Part shown: piece by piece, positions 35,078-46,514 of the stretch
Numbering within the stretch: the stretch's first letter is position 1
Layout of the letters: the number at the start of each line of letters is the position of its first letter
Assembly: GCA_965116165.1 (NCBI GenBank)
Contig: OZ220484.1
Span: forward strand, 2,604,001-2,668,000
Direction of reading: 5' to 3'
Length of the DNA: 64,000 nt
Origin: Azophilus sp965116165
GTDB lineage: Bacteria > Pseudomonadota > Gammaproteobacteria > Pseudomonadales > Azotimanducaceae
Position numbers and translations under genes: made by a program
Notes under the pieces: generated by a model
Told to the model about the DNA's origin: nothing
Seen by the model: the letters and a program-made list of their open reading frames with translations, nothing else
Database searches by the model: none

Positions 35078-36007
35078 CTAAACGGGCGTATGCCACTCGG
35101 GATAGGTGTTGCGCCGTCCGCGCACCTGTTCGAAATAGGTCGCCTGAAACTGCTCTGTGATCGGCCCGCGCCTACCGTTGCCGATGCGCCGCCCGTCGAG
35201 TGCGCGTATGGGCAGCACTTCCGCCGCCGTGCCGGTGAAGAAGGCTTCGTCGCAGATGTACACCTCGTCCCGCGTAATGCGGCGTTCGATAATTTGATGG
35301 CCGAACTCGTTGGCGAGGCAAAAGACGGTGTTGCGGGTGATGCCGTCGAGGCAGCTCGTCAATTCCGGCGTATGAATGACGCCATCGCGGACAATGAAGA
35401 TGTTCTCGCCCGAACCCTCCGCGACATAGCCTTCGTTGTCGAGCAGAAGTGCCTCGTCGCAGCCGGAATCGAGCGCTTCGCGCAGCGCCAAAATGGAGTT
35501 GGTGTAGTTGCCGTTCGACTTGGCCTTGCACATGGTTATATTGACGTGGTGCCGCGTATAGGAGGATGTGCGCACGGCGATGCCCGTCTCCCGGGCACCC
35601 TCGTCCATATAGTTGGGCCACGGCCAGGCGGCGACAATCAAATTCACCGACAGGCCTTCGGCGCGCAGGCCCATCGCCTCCGATCCGAGGTAAACCATCG
35701 GTCGCAAGTAGCCTTCGGTGAGTTCGTTGGCGCGGAAGGTTTCAACCTGGGCTTCGTTCACCTCTTCCCGGGTGTAGGGAATGTCGATGTTCAGGATGTG
35801 CGCCGAATCGAACAGGCGGGCGGTGTGTTCCCTTAACCGAAAGATGTGGGGCCCCCTGGGCGTATCGTAGCAGCGTACGCCCTCGAAGACGCCGAGCCCG
35901 TAGTGCAGGGTATGGGTCAGCACATGGACCCTGGCCTCGCGCCAAGGTTTCAAGGTTCCGTTTTGCCAGATAAAGCCGTCTCGGTCGGCGAAATTTGGTT
36001 GGGCCAT
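35078..36007 (-). CDS. ilvE: Branched-chain amino acid aminotransferase
   Basis: A 309-residue PLP-dependent class IV aminotransferase that makes or breaks down Val, Leu and Ile using glutamate and 2-oxoglutarate. The chosen start is ATG 36007 (MAQPNFADRDGFIW). Family features are HVLTHTLHYGLGVFEGVRCY (~28-47), the PLP-lysine region CKAKSNGNYTNSILALREA (~155-173), and GYVAEGSGENIFIV (~192-205). Length matches IlvE. It is followed after 7 nt by waaF and may be co-transcribed with the LPS genes. Confidence 0.92.
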   Translation of the reverse strand: MAQPNFADRDGFIWQNGTLKPWREARVHVLTHTLHYGLGVFEGVRCYDTPRGPHIFRLREHTARLFDSAHILNIDIPYTREEVNEAQVETFRANELTEGYLRPMVYLGSEAMGLRAEGLSVNLIVAAWPWPNYMDEGARETGIAVRTSSYTRHHVNITMCKAKSNGNYTNSILALREALDSGCDEALLLDNEGYVAEGSGENIFIVRDGVIHTPELTSCLDGITRNTVFCLANEFGHQIIERRITRDEVYICDEAFFTGTAAEVLPIRALDGRRIGNGRRGPITEQFQATYFEQVRGRRNTYPEWHTPV

Positions 36008-36378
36008 CAGCGTTCTATCTTTGGAAGCGGACGGGCATTTTACCCCGTACGGAACAAAATCCATCGCCGATGCCGAACGTATCTATTTGTTGACAGCGTG
36101 AACCCATGCACACGAGCATGCCCACAGCGGCTTTATCGAAGCCGTCGCGGTATCGGTAGGGTCATCAAGGGCGCACCCATCGACTCTTCCCATGCGGTGA
36201 CCTCACATTTCAGTCTCTCTGTGCGGTGAATCCTGCGAGCGAGGGTGCGGGTAAAGCGGCCAAAAAACCATAGCCAATGTCAATCGATTTGTTTGGAAAT
36301 ATCAATTTGACGCATTGATCGCGCTCCTTGTAATTTGAGCCATCCGAGGCGGTAAATTCCATTTCCAGGAGGTTTGCA
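36008..36378. other. Intergenic region between divergent ilvE and katG
   Basis: 371 bp between divergently transcribed genes; it must hold both promoters. I see no convincing gene or clear OxyR box. The only clear site is AGGAGG at 36367-36372, 6 nt before the katG ATG. Confidence 0.5.
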
Positions 36379-38601
<2,223 letters not shown>

Positions 38602-38673
38602 GTAGGGGCGGCGCTATGTATAGAATGCATTGCACCGGGTAACGAACTTTTTGGGCGGGATCTGGCGGGCCCC

Positions 38674-39726
38674 TTGGCAAAAGTCCGGCGTTGCACCGAT
38701 ACTGTCGAGGTGCCCGCTACAGCTACAGTCAATCCAGCCGCTTCCTTGGATCTGAGAAGGTATCGCCTGCGGTTCCAGCCATCGGTAACCACCAACTCGC
38801 CTGCGGGTCCGGGAGGGCGCTGGCTTGGTTCGGCTTGGCGGGGCGCTTTCGGTCACGCTCTGAAACAGGCCGTGTGCGTTACATTGATGCCGGACTGCGG
38901 GGACTGCGCCCTAGTTGCGTCCTGCCCCTACCCCCGTATTTTCGAAAGTCGAACGCCACCCGGCGCGGAGAGGTTGCGACTCTATCCCCGGGTTCCAACC
39001 CCCTATCTGCTTGAGCCTTGGAGCGAGCAATACGACACGCCGGAAGGGCGATTCAACCTGGGCCTTATTCTGTTCGGCAAGGCAAGCGCCGATTTGCATT
39101 ACACGGTTCGCGCACTGCGGAGCGCGGGTGCCACTGGTCTGACGGCGGCCCGCGTCCCGTTGCGATTGGATAAAGTGCAAGTGGAGACAAGCGTCGGAGT
39201 GGACATGGACGCCCAACCATCCTGGGCCGACTGCCATCAGGACGCAAGTGTCATTGAATCGGCATACGACCATGTTGCGCCTGTCTGTCCCGCGGCCGTC
39301 CGTATTCGATTCGTGACACCGCTGCGAATCCGGCGGGACGGGCGCTATGTTGGCCCAGGGCATCTGAATTTTCCGCTGTTTTTCACGAACCTGATCCGGC
39401 GCATTTCATTGCTTTGCCATTTTTTTGGCCAGGATATACAGACGGATTTTCCGAGTCTGCTCCGGGCGGCCGAGCGTATCGAGACGACCGCAAGCGATGT
39501 GGATTGGCTCGACCTTCCCCGATACTCGACGAAGCAGCGAACGAGTATGCGCTTGGGCGGCATTGTCGGGGTCATGGATGTGGATGGTCATGAACTTGCG
39601 CCGTTCTGGCCGTCGCTCTGGTTCGGTCAATGGACCCATGTGGGTAAGGCGTGCTCCATGGGATTTGGCCGATATCGGCTGGAATCCATCGACTGCGCCC
39701 GTTGGCCAGCACCGGCCTTGCTGTAA
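38674..39726 (+). CDS. cas6: CRISPR pre-crRNA endoribonuclease Cas6
   Basis: A 350-residue RAMP-fold nuclease that would cut pre-crRNA within the repeats. The N-terminus has LDLRRYRLRF, then GGRWLGSAWRGAFGHALKQA and a Cys cluster (C-x2-C-x2-C-x5-C: CVTLMPDCGDCALVASCPYP). The C-terminal signature of this Cas6 group is DWLDLPRYSTKQRTSMRLGG then LWFGQWTHVGKACSMGFGRY. The start is uncertain between TTG 38674 and GTG 38710; neither has a strong ribosome-binding site. It is first in the III-B operon and the only clear stand-alone crRNA-processing gene in the window, so it might serve more than one system. Confidence 0.88.
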   Translation: MAKVRRCTDTVEVPATATVNPAASLDLRRYRLRFQPSVTTNSPAGPGGRWLGSAWRGAFGHALKQAVCVTLMPDCGDCALVASCPYPRIFESRTPPGAERLRLYPRVPTPYLLEPWSEQYDTPEGRFNLGLILFGKASADLHYTVRALRSAGATGLTAARVPLRLDKVQVETSVGVDMDAQPSWADCHQDASVIESAYDHVAPVCPAAVRIRFVTPLRIRRDGRYVGPGHLNFPLFFTNLIRRISLLCHFFGQDIQTDFPSLLRAAERIETTASDVDWLDLPRYSTKQRTSMRLGGIVGVMDVDGHELAPFWPSLWFGQWTHVGKACSMGFGRYRLESIDCARWPAPALL

Positions 39727-39902
39727 TCCGCCTGTTCGTCGAGGGTTGGCTTTCCTCGCTTGGCTCGCCCGGCGGGCACAGGCGGGGGCTGGGTTCGTGG
39801 TCTGTCCGAGTGCCGGAGCGCCGAAAATGTCCCAATTGGACAGGCGGAATATCGGCACATATCATTTGTGCGGATTTATCGGGATGTAGCGAATTGCCCG
39901 CG

Positions 39903-40991
39903 ATGCAGCAGATGCAGCAACTGAAATACCAGATTCGGTTCGTCACACCGGCGTTTCTCGGCGATGCCAATCAGGATGCGCGCTGGCGCACACCGCCGTT
40001 CAAGGCACTGTTGCGGCAGTGGTGGCGGGTCGTCTGGGCTGCGAAAGGCGGTAATGATCCCTTAGATTTCAAGAAGATGCGGCGTGAAGAGGGGTTGTTG
40101 TTTGGGTATGTCCGGCCAAAGGATGATCGGGACATGGAGGGAAGCGCACAAAAAAGTCAATTGCGTATCAGGCTTGATCGCTGGGAACTGGGCAAACTCA
40201 GCAAGGCCGCTTGGGGTTCAAAGGAAGTTCGGCCTGGAGAGAAGATCAAGCATCCTGAGGTTAGGTGGCCCATTGGACCATTGTTGTATCTCGGCTATGG
40301 TGCGCTCGAGGTGCCAAAAGGTAATAAAGCATATCCTACAGCTCTGAAAAGAAACGCTGCGATACAGCAGGACGAGGAGGCTCTATTGTCCGTTGCGCTG
40401 CCCGCTGAGCATTCCGCGGATATTCGCATGGCGATTGAATTGATTTCCGCGTATGGCGCAATCGGCGGTCGTTCGCGTAACGGCTGGGGTTCGATGCATC
40501 TTTACCCCGCCGACTCTTGCGGCGCGAACGTTGTTTCCTTGGAACGGTATCGGCGTCCTTGGCGGCAAGCCCTGGAAGCCCGGTGGCCCTGCGCGATCGG
40601 TAACGATGGTCGAGGTGCGCTGGTATGGCGAACGAAACGAGGCCATAAAGATTGGGTTGATGTAATGCGCGAGCTGGCCAGTCTGAAGATTGCTGTACGA
40701 ACGCAGTTCAAGTTTGGCGGCAATCGCCATGGTCGGCCGGATGATCGCTATTGGCTGGCCTACCCTGTAACTCATCATGACGTCAGCAGTTGGAAAGACC
40801 GCCATCTGCCAAACAGCCTCCGTTTCAAGGTGCGCCGCGAGGAGAACGGACAACTCCGAGGCATGGTGTTCCACATGCCCTGCTTGCCGCCTCCGGGTTT
40901 CAAGCCAAGCCCAAGCAGCATCGAAAGGGTCTGGAAGCAAGTGCATCAACACCTCGATCAAACCACATCGCTGGAGCGGATTTCCGAGTAA
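39903..40991 (+). CDS. cmr1: Type III-B RAMP protein Cmr1
   Basis: A 362-residue Cmr1, a subunit at the end of the Cmr complex that contacts the target RNA side. The start ATG 39903 gives MQQMQQLKYQIRFVTPAFLG, followed by the family motif RTPPFKALLRQWWRVVWAAK (~28-47). The glycine-rich RAMP signature is AIELISAYGAIGGRSRNGWG. The open frame extends upstream into the end of cas6 but without supporting similarity. It ends 6 nt before cas10. Confidence 0.92.
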   Translation: MQQMQQLKYQIRFVTPAFLGDANQDARWRTPPFKALLRQWWRVVWAAKGGNDPLDFKKMRREEGLLFGYVRPKDDRDMEGSAQKSQLRIRLDRWELGKLSKAAWGSKEVRPGEKIKHPEVRWPIGPLLYLGYGALEVPKGNKAYPTALKRNAAIQQDEEALLSVALPAEHSADIRMAIELISAYGAIGGRSRNGWGSMHLYPADSCGANVVSLERYRRPWRQALEARWPCAIGNDGRGALVWRTKRGHKDWVDVMRELASLKIAVRTQFKFGGNRHGRPDDRYWLAYPVTHHDVSSWKDRHLPNSLRFKVRREENGQLRGMVFHMPCLPPPGFKPSPSSIERVWKQVHQHLDQTTSLERISE

Positions 40992-40997
40992 CCCGGC

Positions 40998-43900
40998 ATG
41001 AATGATGCTTTTTGGCAAACCAAGCTGCATGCCCGGCTTCATGACCCAGCGGAAAAAGCGCTTGTTCTGCTGCGCGATCCCGCGGGCCACGAAGGCGGAA
41101 CATCTCGTTGGCTGCATCGGGAGTTGGGCTTCGATCAACTGCCGGTCAAGGACTGGCTGGATCATGACAACGCCCATGTGCTCGACCGCGTGCTGTTCGA
41201 AAAGGGCATTCCCGTGTCCATGTATCGCGCCGTGAAACGCGCCGACTGGTGGGCCTCGGCCGCGGACCGGCCGCAATGGCCCACGGAAGAAATCACGATC
41301 CCCGCCGGGGCGGGCGAGAAGGAAACGCGCCGCATTCCATCGGGTATCCAGGTTCGGTGGACGAAAAAGCCCATTCTGATACATCCGCTCAATGGCGAAT
41401 TGATTGATCTCGGGACGCTGGCGGAGATGGATAGCATCGACATCAAGCAACGCAGCTTCGATCATTTCCGCCGCCTCATCGTGCGCAATGGCGACGCGGT
41501 CGACTGGCGGCGAACGGCTTTGGCATTTTGGCGCTTCGGCCCCGAGCTGTCGGAGGATGAAGATAACGACAAGCTCGGCTTGCTGTGGCCGCTGCTGCCG
41601 GCGGATACGCGAGTACCGGACCATTCCATCTGGGACCATCTGGACTTGACATCCGCTTTCGCCGGCGCCTTCGGTTCCGACGGCAAGGGAGAGCCCGCCT
41701 TGCTGACGCTGACCATGGGGCCCGTGCAAGGCTTCATTGCGGCGGCCAGAACCACATCCGACCTATGGGCCGGCTCGCATCTGTTGTCCCGGCTGATGTG
41801 GGAAGCCGCTCGAGTCGTCTGCGAAAGATTGGGTCCGGATGCCATTCTCTTTCCGCGCTTGCGCGGTTTGCCGCAAGTTGATCTTTGGCTGAGAGACCAG
41901 ATGAAGTTGGACAAGGCTTTGTTCGACGGCTGTGGGTGGACGCATTTGGCTACCGATAGCAATCCGCTGTTTTCCGCTGCTCTGCCCAATCGGTTCGTTG
42001 CGGTCGTCCCTGAGTGGCAAGCAGAGGCAATCGCCAATGATATCGGCGAAAAAACGCGAAGCTGGATGAAGGAGCTTGGTCGCAAGGTCGTCGAATGCCT
42101 TGTCGAGGACGCGGGTATCGAAGATGACGAGCAAATCCACGCCTACGAGCAAATGCAACGGCAACTCAACGGATTTCCGGAAATTCACTGGGCGGTGGTT
42201 CCATTCTCGCTTATTGAAGCCCGCGACAAGAATCGCGACACGGACTTGGACACCGGTGCGCTTGCAGCGGCCATGCAACCTTTCTACGGGGACGGTGATG
42301 CCTCTCCCGGATTTCTTGGTTTGCCGGTCTGGCGGACTCTCAGGCGTGGCGGCGAACTGGAAGGAGTCAAATTCTTCCCTCCCAATCCGGGGGTGCTCTA
42401 TCCCGCGGTTCAGGAGCTTGGCGAGCGCGTCCTTGCGGCCGAAAAGGCTGTTCGCGCATTCGGTCAACTTGAACAGCATGGCTGGCGTTGTTCTCTCACT
42501 GGGGAGACCGAGTGGCTCACCGTGGACAGGGGTCAGCTTGATCGCTCCTATCGAAGCAACAGCGATACTCTTTGGGCCAGGATTGCGAAGAGCAAGCCAG
42601 CTTGGGCAAAAGAAGGAGAACACTTGGGAGCATTGCCCGCTATCAAACGCCTCTGGCCGGACTTGTTTGCGAAAGAAGTCGCGCAGGCCCGGGGATCGGA
42701 GTCCGATGCCGCGAGGCGATTCGTGGTATCGACACACACGATGGCCATGGCGAGCGACCTGAAGCAACTCCAGGAAGTCATCGATAGGGAAGGAGAAGAT
42801 CAGTGGAGCGAGTTGATCAGGCGGGATGATCAATCGCCTGCATTGCCGCGGAAGCTGACTGAGTTGAAAGACAAGCCGGCTGTCAGGATTATCGCTGCGC
42901 TTGAGCGAACAAGGGAAGATACAGACCAAGGGTCATTCGAAAAGCTTGAAAAAAAGATTGAGTGTGCCGTGGGCCGCAAGCCTGAAACCTACTACGCGCT
43001 GCTGCTTTTCGATGGGGACCACATGGGCCGCATTCTAGCCGGCGACCGCCCGGAAAGCGCCATTAGCTACAAGGAGAGCTTTCATCCCCACATACGCCGT
43101 AGTTTCGATAGCTTGGCGGAACTTCATCCAGACATAGACGCTTATGGCGGGCACGAACGGGCCGTTTCTCCCAATCGTCATCTGGCAATTTCATCGGCGT
43201 TGAATGATTTTGCCTTGCATGTGGTGCCGCATATCGTAGAGAAAGAGCATCGTGGGCGGGTGATATACGCTGGGGGTGACGATGTGCTGGCGATGCTTCC
43301 AGTGGCCGACCTGCTTGGCGCCATGACACGACTTCGCGAAGCCTATAGCGGCGGTGGGCTGGATAAGAGAGAAAATAGCGCTATCGATCGGAGGAAAGTG
43401 CGGCGCGGCAGTAAGACGCTGGTATGCAGCCGGGGTTTCGCATACATGAACAACCGACTGATGCGAATGATGGGTGGCGCAACCGCAAGTTGTGGCGCGG
43501 TGATTGCCCATCACCGGTCGCCTTTGAGTGTTGTCCTGCGCGAATTGCGGAATAGCGAGCAGCGGGCGAAAAAAGAAGGTGGTCGCAATGCCTTCAGCTT
43601 GACGGTTATGAAACGCGCCGGCGGGGAATTGCGACTGACAGCCAAATGGGGCGAAACAATTTTCGCGATCAAGAAGCTATGGGCGTTCCTGGCTCTCGAA
43701 GGAGTATCGCGCCGAGTGGTATATAACAGCCTGACTTGGCTTCGGGATCTGCCTGTAGAGGCTGACGAAGCTATGCTCGGCAGCTTGCTCGGTCGTCAGT
43801 TGGACAGCCATAGTCGCGGGCGGGCTGGCGGTTCCGATGATCCGTTCGACCTTGCCAAATTGCTGGCGCGTCTTGCCTTGTTGCGGAAAAACGATGAGCG

Positions 43901-44003
43901 TCCTTGGGACTGGCTCACCAATCTGATGTCCATTGCGGAATTCCTCGCCCGGGACAAAAGAGTTGACGGCAGCCTCGACGAGCGGGAGGGAACGGTAGCG
44001 TGA
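40998..44003 (+). CDS. cas10: Type III-B Cas10/Cmr2, signalling large subunit
   Basis: A 1001-residue large subunit. The N-terminus opens KLHARLHDPAEKALVLL, a degenerate HD region (typical of Cmr2, where DNase activity is often weak). The Palm polymerase motif GGDD is intact at residues 759-762 (YAGGDDVLAML), so it should make cyclic oligoadenylates when target RNA binds. A first Palm block is LLLFDGDHMGRILAGDRPES, and a zinc-like region precedes it. It overlaps cmr3 by 4 nt (GTGA). An intact synthase beside broken CARF genes is notable. Confidence 0.95.
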   Translation: MNDAFWQTKLHARLHDPAEKALVLLRDPAGHEGGTSRWLHRELGFDQLPVKDWLDHDNAHVLDRVLFEKGIPVSMYRAVKRADWWASAADRPQWPTEEITIPAGAGEKETRRIPSGIQVRWTKKPILIHPLNGELIDLGTLAEMDSIDIKQRSFDHFRRLIVRNGDAVDWRRTALAFWRFGPELSEDEDNDKLGLLWPLLPADTRVPDHSIWDHLDLTSAFAGAFGSDGKGEPALLTLTMGPVQGFIAAARTTSDLWAGSHLLSRLMWEAARVVCERLGPDAILFPRLRGLPQVDLWLRDQMKLDKALFDGCGWTHLATDSNPLFSAALPNRFVAVVPEWQAEAIANDIGEKTRSWMKELGRKVVECLVEDAGIEDDEQIHAYEQMQRQLNGFPEIHWAVVPFSLIEARDKNRDTDLDTGALAAAMQPFYGDGDASPGFLGLPVWRTLRRGGELEGVKFFPPNPGVLYPAVQELGERVLAAEKAVRAFGQLEQHGWRCSLTGETEWLTVDRGQLDRSYRSNSDTLWARIAKSKPAWAKEGEHLGALPAIKRLWPDLFAKEVAQARGSESDAARRFVVSTHTMAMASDLKQLQEVIDREGEDQWSELIRRDDQSPALPRKLTELKDKPAVRIIAALERTREDTDQGSFEKLEKKIECAVGRKPETYYALLLFDGDHMGRILAGDRPESAISYKESFHPHIRRSFDSLAELHPDIDAYGGHERAVSPNRHLAISSALNDFALHVVPHIVEKEHRGRVIYAGGDDVLAMLPVADLLGAMTRLREAYSGGGLDKRENSAIDRRKVRRGSKTLVCSRGFAYMNNRLMRMMGGATASCGAVIAHHRSPLSVVLRELRNSEQRAKKEGGRNAFSLTVMKRAGGELRLTAKWGETIFAIKKLWAFLALEGVSRRVVYNSLTWLRDLPVEADEAMLGSLLGRQLDSHSRGRAGGSDDPFDLAKLLARLALLRKNDERPWDWLTNLMSIAEFLARDKRVDGSLDEREGTVA

Positions 44004-45199
44004 CATCCGCGTGGTATTTCATAAACCCGCTGGATGTGCTGATGCTGCGCGGCAACAAGCTGTTTGGCGATGCGGGAAGTTACGGAGAGTCCGTGATGCC
44101 GCCATTACCTTCGGTTGTTGCTGGTGCCGTGCGGTCCGCACTACTTGCGCATCGAGGGGTGGATCTTGATCGGTTCGCGAAAGGCGAGATTGAAGATCCT
44201 GATCTCGGTACGCCGGCTCGCCCGGGATCCTTTGCCGTCACCGCGTTTGGGGTCGCACGGCGTCGTCTCAATAGGGACTCGGAATCTGAACATCTCGTAG
44301 AACCATTATTCCCTTTGCCTGCCGATTTGGTTGCGAGCAAGGGCAACGGCACCATCAAGGTATCGAGAATACAACCGGGTCCGCCGGGGATTTATCCTGG
44401 GATAGCTAGTTCTGCGCAGTTGCCACGCCTAGCGATCCTGGCGGAACGCAAAAGAAACAAATCAGAACGAGGACACTGGCTGACCTCAACCGCGTGGCAT
44501 TCATATCTTGAAGGCGGAGCGGTCGATTCCGGAGAATTGGTTGCGGAGACCAACCTGTGGAAGGTTGAAACCCGTATCGGTATTGGATTGGATGCGGAGC
44601 GACGTCACGCATCGGATGGTCAGCTTTTCACCACCCAAGCCGTGGCGTTTTGTTGTGCCAAACCGGACATTTCGACAGTTTCGACAGCATCCAGCGACGA
44701 ATTGCGATTCGATGTTGGATTCTTCGTCGGAACGATTGGTGCCGATATGCCCGACGATCTTTCGCTCCGCTTTGGCGGCGATGGCCGTGCCGCTCTTGCG
44801 CAGAGAGCGACGATCACTATGCCGCGACCGGATTGCCATCGAATTGTGGAACAAGGGCGTTGCCGCATCGTGCTGACATCGCCGGGGATTTTCGCGAAGG
44901 GATGGTTGCCGACCGGCATGACGGACGATGGACATTTCGCCTTGGGCGGCGTGACCGGGAAATTATGCAGCGCCGCTGTTCCCCGTCATGGCGTGATATC
45001 AGGATTCGATTTGGCCAAAGGCAAACCCAAACCCGCGTTGCGCGTCGCGCCGGCCGGCAGCATTTATTGGATTGATGATCTGGAGGCGACGCCGGAAGCG
45101 CTTGGCAACCTTGCGGCTCGCGGCCTTTGGTCCGAGGATGTGGAGAATAACCAACGTCGAGCAGAAGGTTTCAACCTGTTTACCTTCGCGGCCTATTGA
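44000..45199 (+). CDS. cmr3: Type III-B RAMP protein Cmr3
   Basis: A 399-residue Cas5-like subunit that holds the crRNA 5-prime handle next to Cas10. Signatures are WYFINPLDVLMLRGNKLFGD at the start and VMPPLPSVVAGAVRSALLA (~33-51). The LRFGGDGRAA motif and the C-terminal GAVTG-like stretch (HFALGGVTGKLCSAAVPRHG) fit the family. GTG 44000 overlaps the cas10 stop by 4 nt. cmr4 starts 11 nt after the stop. Confidence 0.93.
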   Translation: MTSAWYFINPLDVLMLRGNKLFGDAGSYGESVMPPLPSVVAGAVRSALLAHRGVDLDRFAKGEIEDPDLGTPARPGSFAVTAFGVARRRLNRDSESEHLVEPLFPLPADLVASKGNGTIKVSRIQPGPPGIYPGIASSAQLPRLAILAERKRNKSERGHWLTSTAWHSYLEGGAVDSGELVAETNLWKVETRIGIGLDAERRHASDGQLFTTQAVAFCCAKPDISTVSTASSDELRFDVGFFVGTIGADMPDDLSLRFGGDGRAALAQRATITMPRPDCHRIVEQGRCRIVLTSPGIFAKGWLPTGMTDDGHFALGGVTGKLCSAAVPRHGVISGFDLAKGKPKPALRVAPAGSIYWIDDLEATPEALGNLAARGLWSEDVENNQRRAEGFNLFTFAAY

Positions 45200-45210
45200 T
45201 TGGAGGCGTC

Positions 45211-46119
45211 ATGTTCGAAGAAAAGAGCGCACTGTTCCTGTACACCCTTAGTCCTGTGCACATGGGCTCGGGCACCGCAACGGGTCTCGTCGATAATCCC
45301 ATACAGCGCGAGCGGCATACTGGACATCCATGTTTCGCTGGTTCCGGGATCAAGGGGGCGGTGCGACATGACTTCGAGTCGCTGGGCGGAGACAGAGGGT
45401 TGATTGAGCGGCTGTTCGGTGCGGAATCGCGTACGCGTGGCGGTGACTTGTATGCCGGCGCTATCAGTTTTGGGGATGCCCAGCTTGTGGCGTTTCCGGT
45501 TCGCAGCCTCCGGCAAGGTTTCGTTTACGCAACCTGTCCCCAAGCGCTGGCTCGTGCGGAGCGGCTGTTGAATATGTCGGGCTTGGATGTTGGATGGAAT
45601 ATTCCGAAAGTCGAGATTGGACAATGCATCTTGCTCAATAACGATCTGGTTGCGAGTGACAGCCTGCATCTCGAGGCATTTGAATACGAGAGATCTCTTG
45701 GAGATTGCGAGGATAGCCTCAGGAAGATTGCGAAAGATATCGCCCACAAGGCGTTATCTGAGACAGACATCCATGCCTTTTTTCGCGACAAGATAACCAA
45801 TGATCTCGTTATCCTTTCGGATACGGATTTCGGATACTTTGTCGAGAACGCTACAGTGGTTGAATCCCATGTGCGTGTCGACGAGAAGACTGGCAGCGCC
45901 GCGGCCGGCGGTTTGTTTTATACCGAGAATCTCCCGCCGGAATCTCTTCTGGTAGCACCGGTTATGGCCAGCCAGACGCGCAGTGGAAGTGATGATTTAT
46001 GCGCCCAGGATGCCATGTCTAAGATTCACGCGGTGATAAACCAGAAATTGCTTCAGATCGGCGGTGATGCAACCACTGGGCGGGGCTTGGTTCATGCCCG
46101 TATTGTGGGGGCATTGTGA
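45211..46119 (+). CDS. cmr4: Type III-B RAMP protein Cmr4 (backbone)
   Basis: A 302-residue Cas7-like backbone subunit that cuts target RNA at 6-nt intervals. The start ATG 45211 (MFEEKSALFLYTLSPVHMGS) follows GGAGG at 45202. It has the HPCFAGSGIKGAVRHDFESL block and GLFYTENLPPESLL; the C-terminal QIGGDATTGRGLVHARIV is the Gly-rich signature. An Asp in the early loop (GLVDNPIQRERHTG) is a candidate catalytic residue. It overlaps cmr5 by one nucleotide (TGATG). Confidence 0.94.
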   Translation: MFEEKSALFLYTLSPVHMGSGTATGLVDNPIQRERHTGHPCFAGSGIKGAVRHDFESLGGDRGLIERLFGAESRTRGGDLYAGAISFGDAQLVAFPVRSLRQGFVYATCPQALARAERLLNMSGLDVGWNIPKVEIGQCILLNNDLVASDSLHLEAFEYERSLGDCEDSLRKIAKDIAHKALSETDIHAFFRDKITNDLVILSDTDFGYFVENATVVESHVRVDEKTGSAAAGGLFYTENLPPESLLVAPVMASQTRSGSDDLCAQDAMSKIHAVINQKLLQIGGDATTGRGLVHARIVGAL

Positions 46120-46514
46120 TGAAGCGGCAGACTCTGGAACAAGCCCGAGCGCAGAATGCATGGGAATGCAGCGCAAAGTGCAGTGACGATTATGTAACTC
46201 TTGCAAAGAGCTTACCGGCGCTCCTCATGAACAGTGGCCTTATGCAGGTCATGGCTTTTCTGCATGAAAAAAGTAATGGCAGAAATGATGCACACGGGAA
46301 AATAGGTCAGGATTTGCGTGATTGGTTGCATCGACAATTCAAGTTACCAGATGATTTTTCTCGGTTTATGGAGTATTTGATGAAAATCGATGACCCTAGG
46401 AAATATAAATATATTACCTCCGAAGCATTTGCCTGGCTGAGGTGGCTTCGCCAGATGGCGCCCGCTCGCCGGAACGACAAGGAGCGCGGAAATGGCAGTC
46501 GCAGCAGTTCCTAA
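46119..46514 (+). CDS. cmr5: Type III-B small subunit Cmr5
   Basis: A 131-residue alpha-helical small subunit that lines the target-strand side of the Cmr complex. MKRQTLEQARAQNAWECSAK at the start, KSLPALLMNSGLMQVMAFLH in the middle and SEAFAWLRWLRQMA near the end are typical of Cmr5. The ATG overlaps the cmr4 stop (TGATG). Its end overlaps cmr6 by 23 nt in another frame. Confidence 0.93.
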   Translation: MKRQTLEQARAQNAWECSAKCSDDYVTLAKSLPALLMNSGLMQVMAFLHEKSNGRNDAHGKIGQDLRDWLHRQFKLPDDFSRFMEYLMKIDDPRKYKYITSEAFAWLRWLRQMAPARRNDKERGNGSRSSS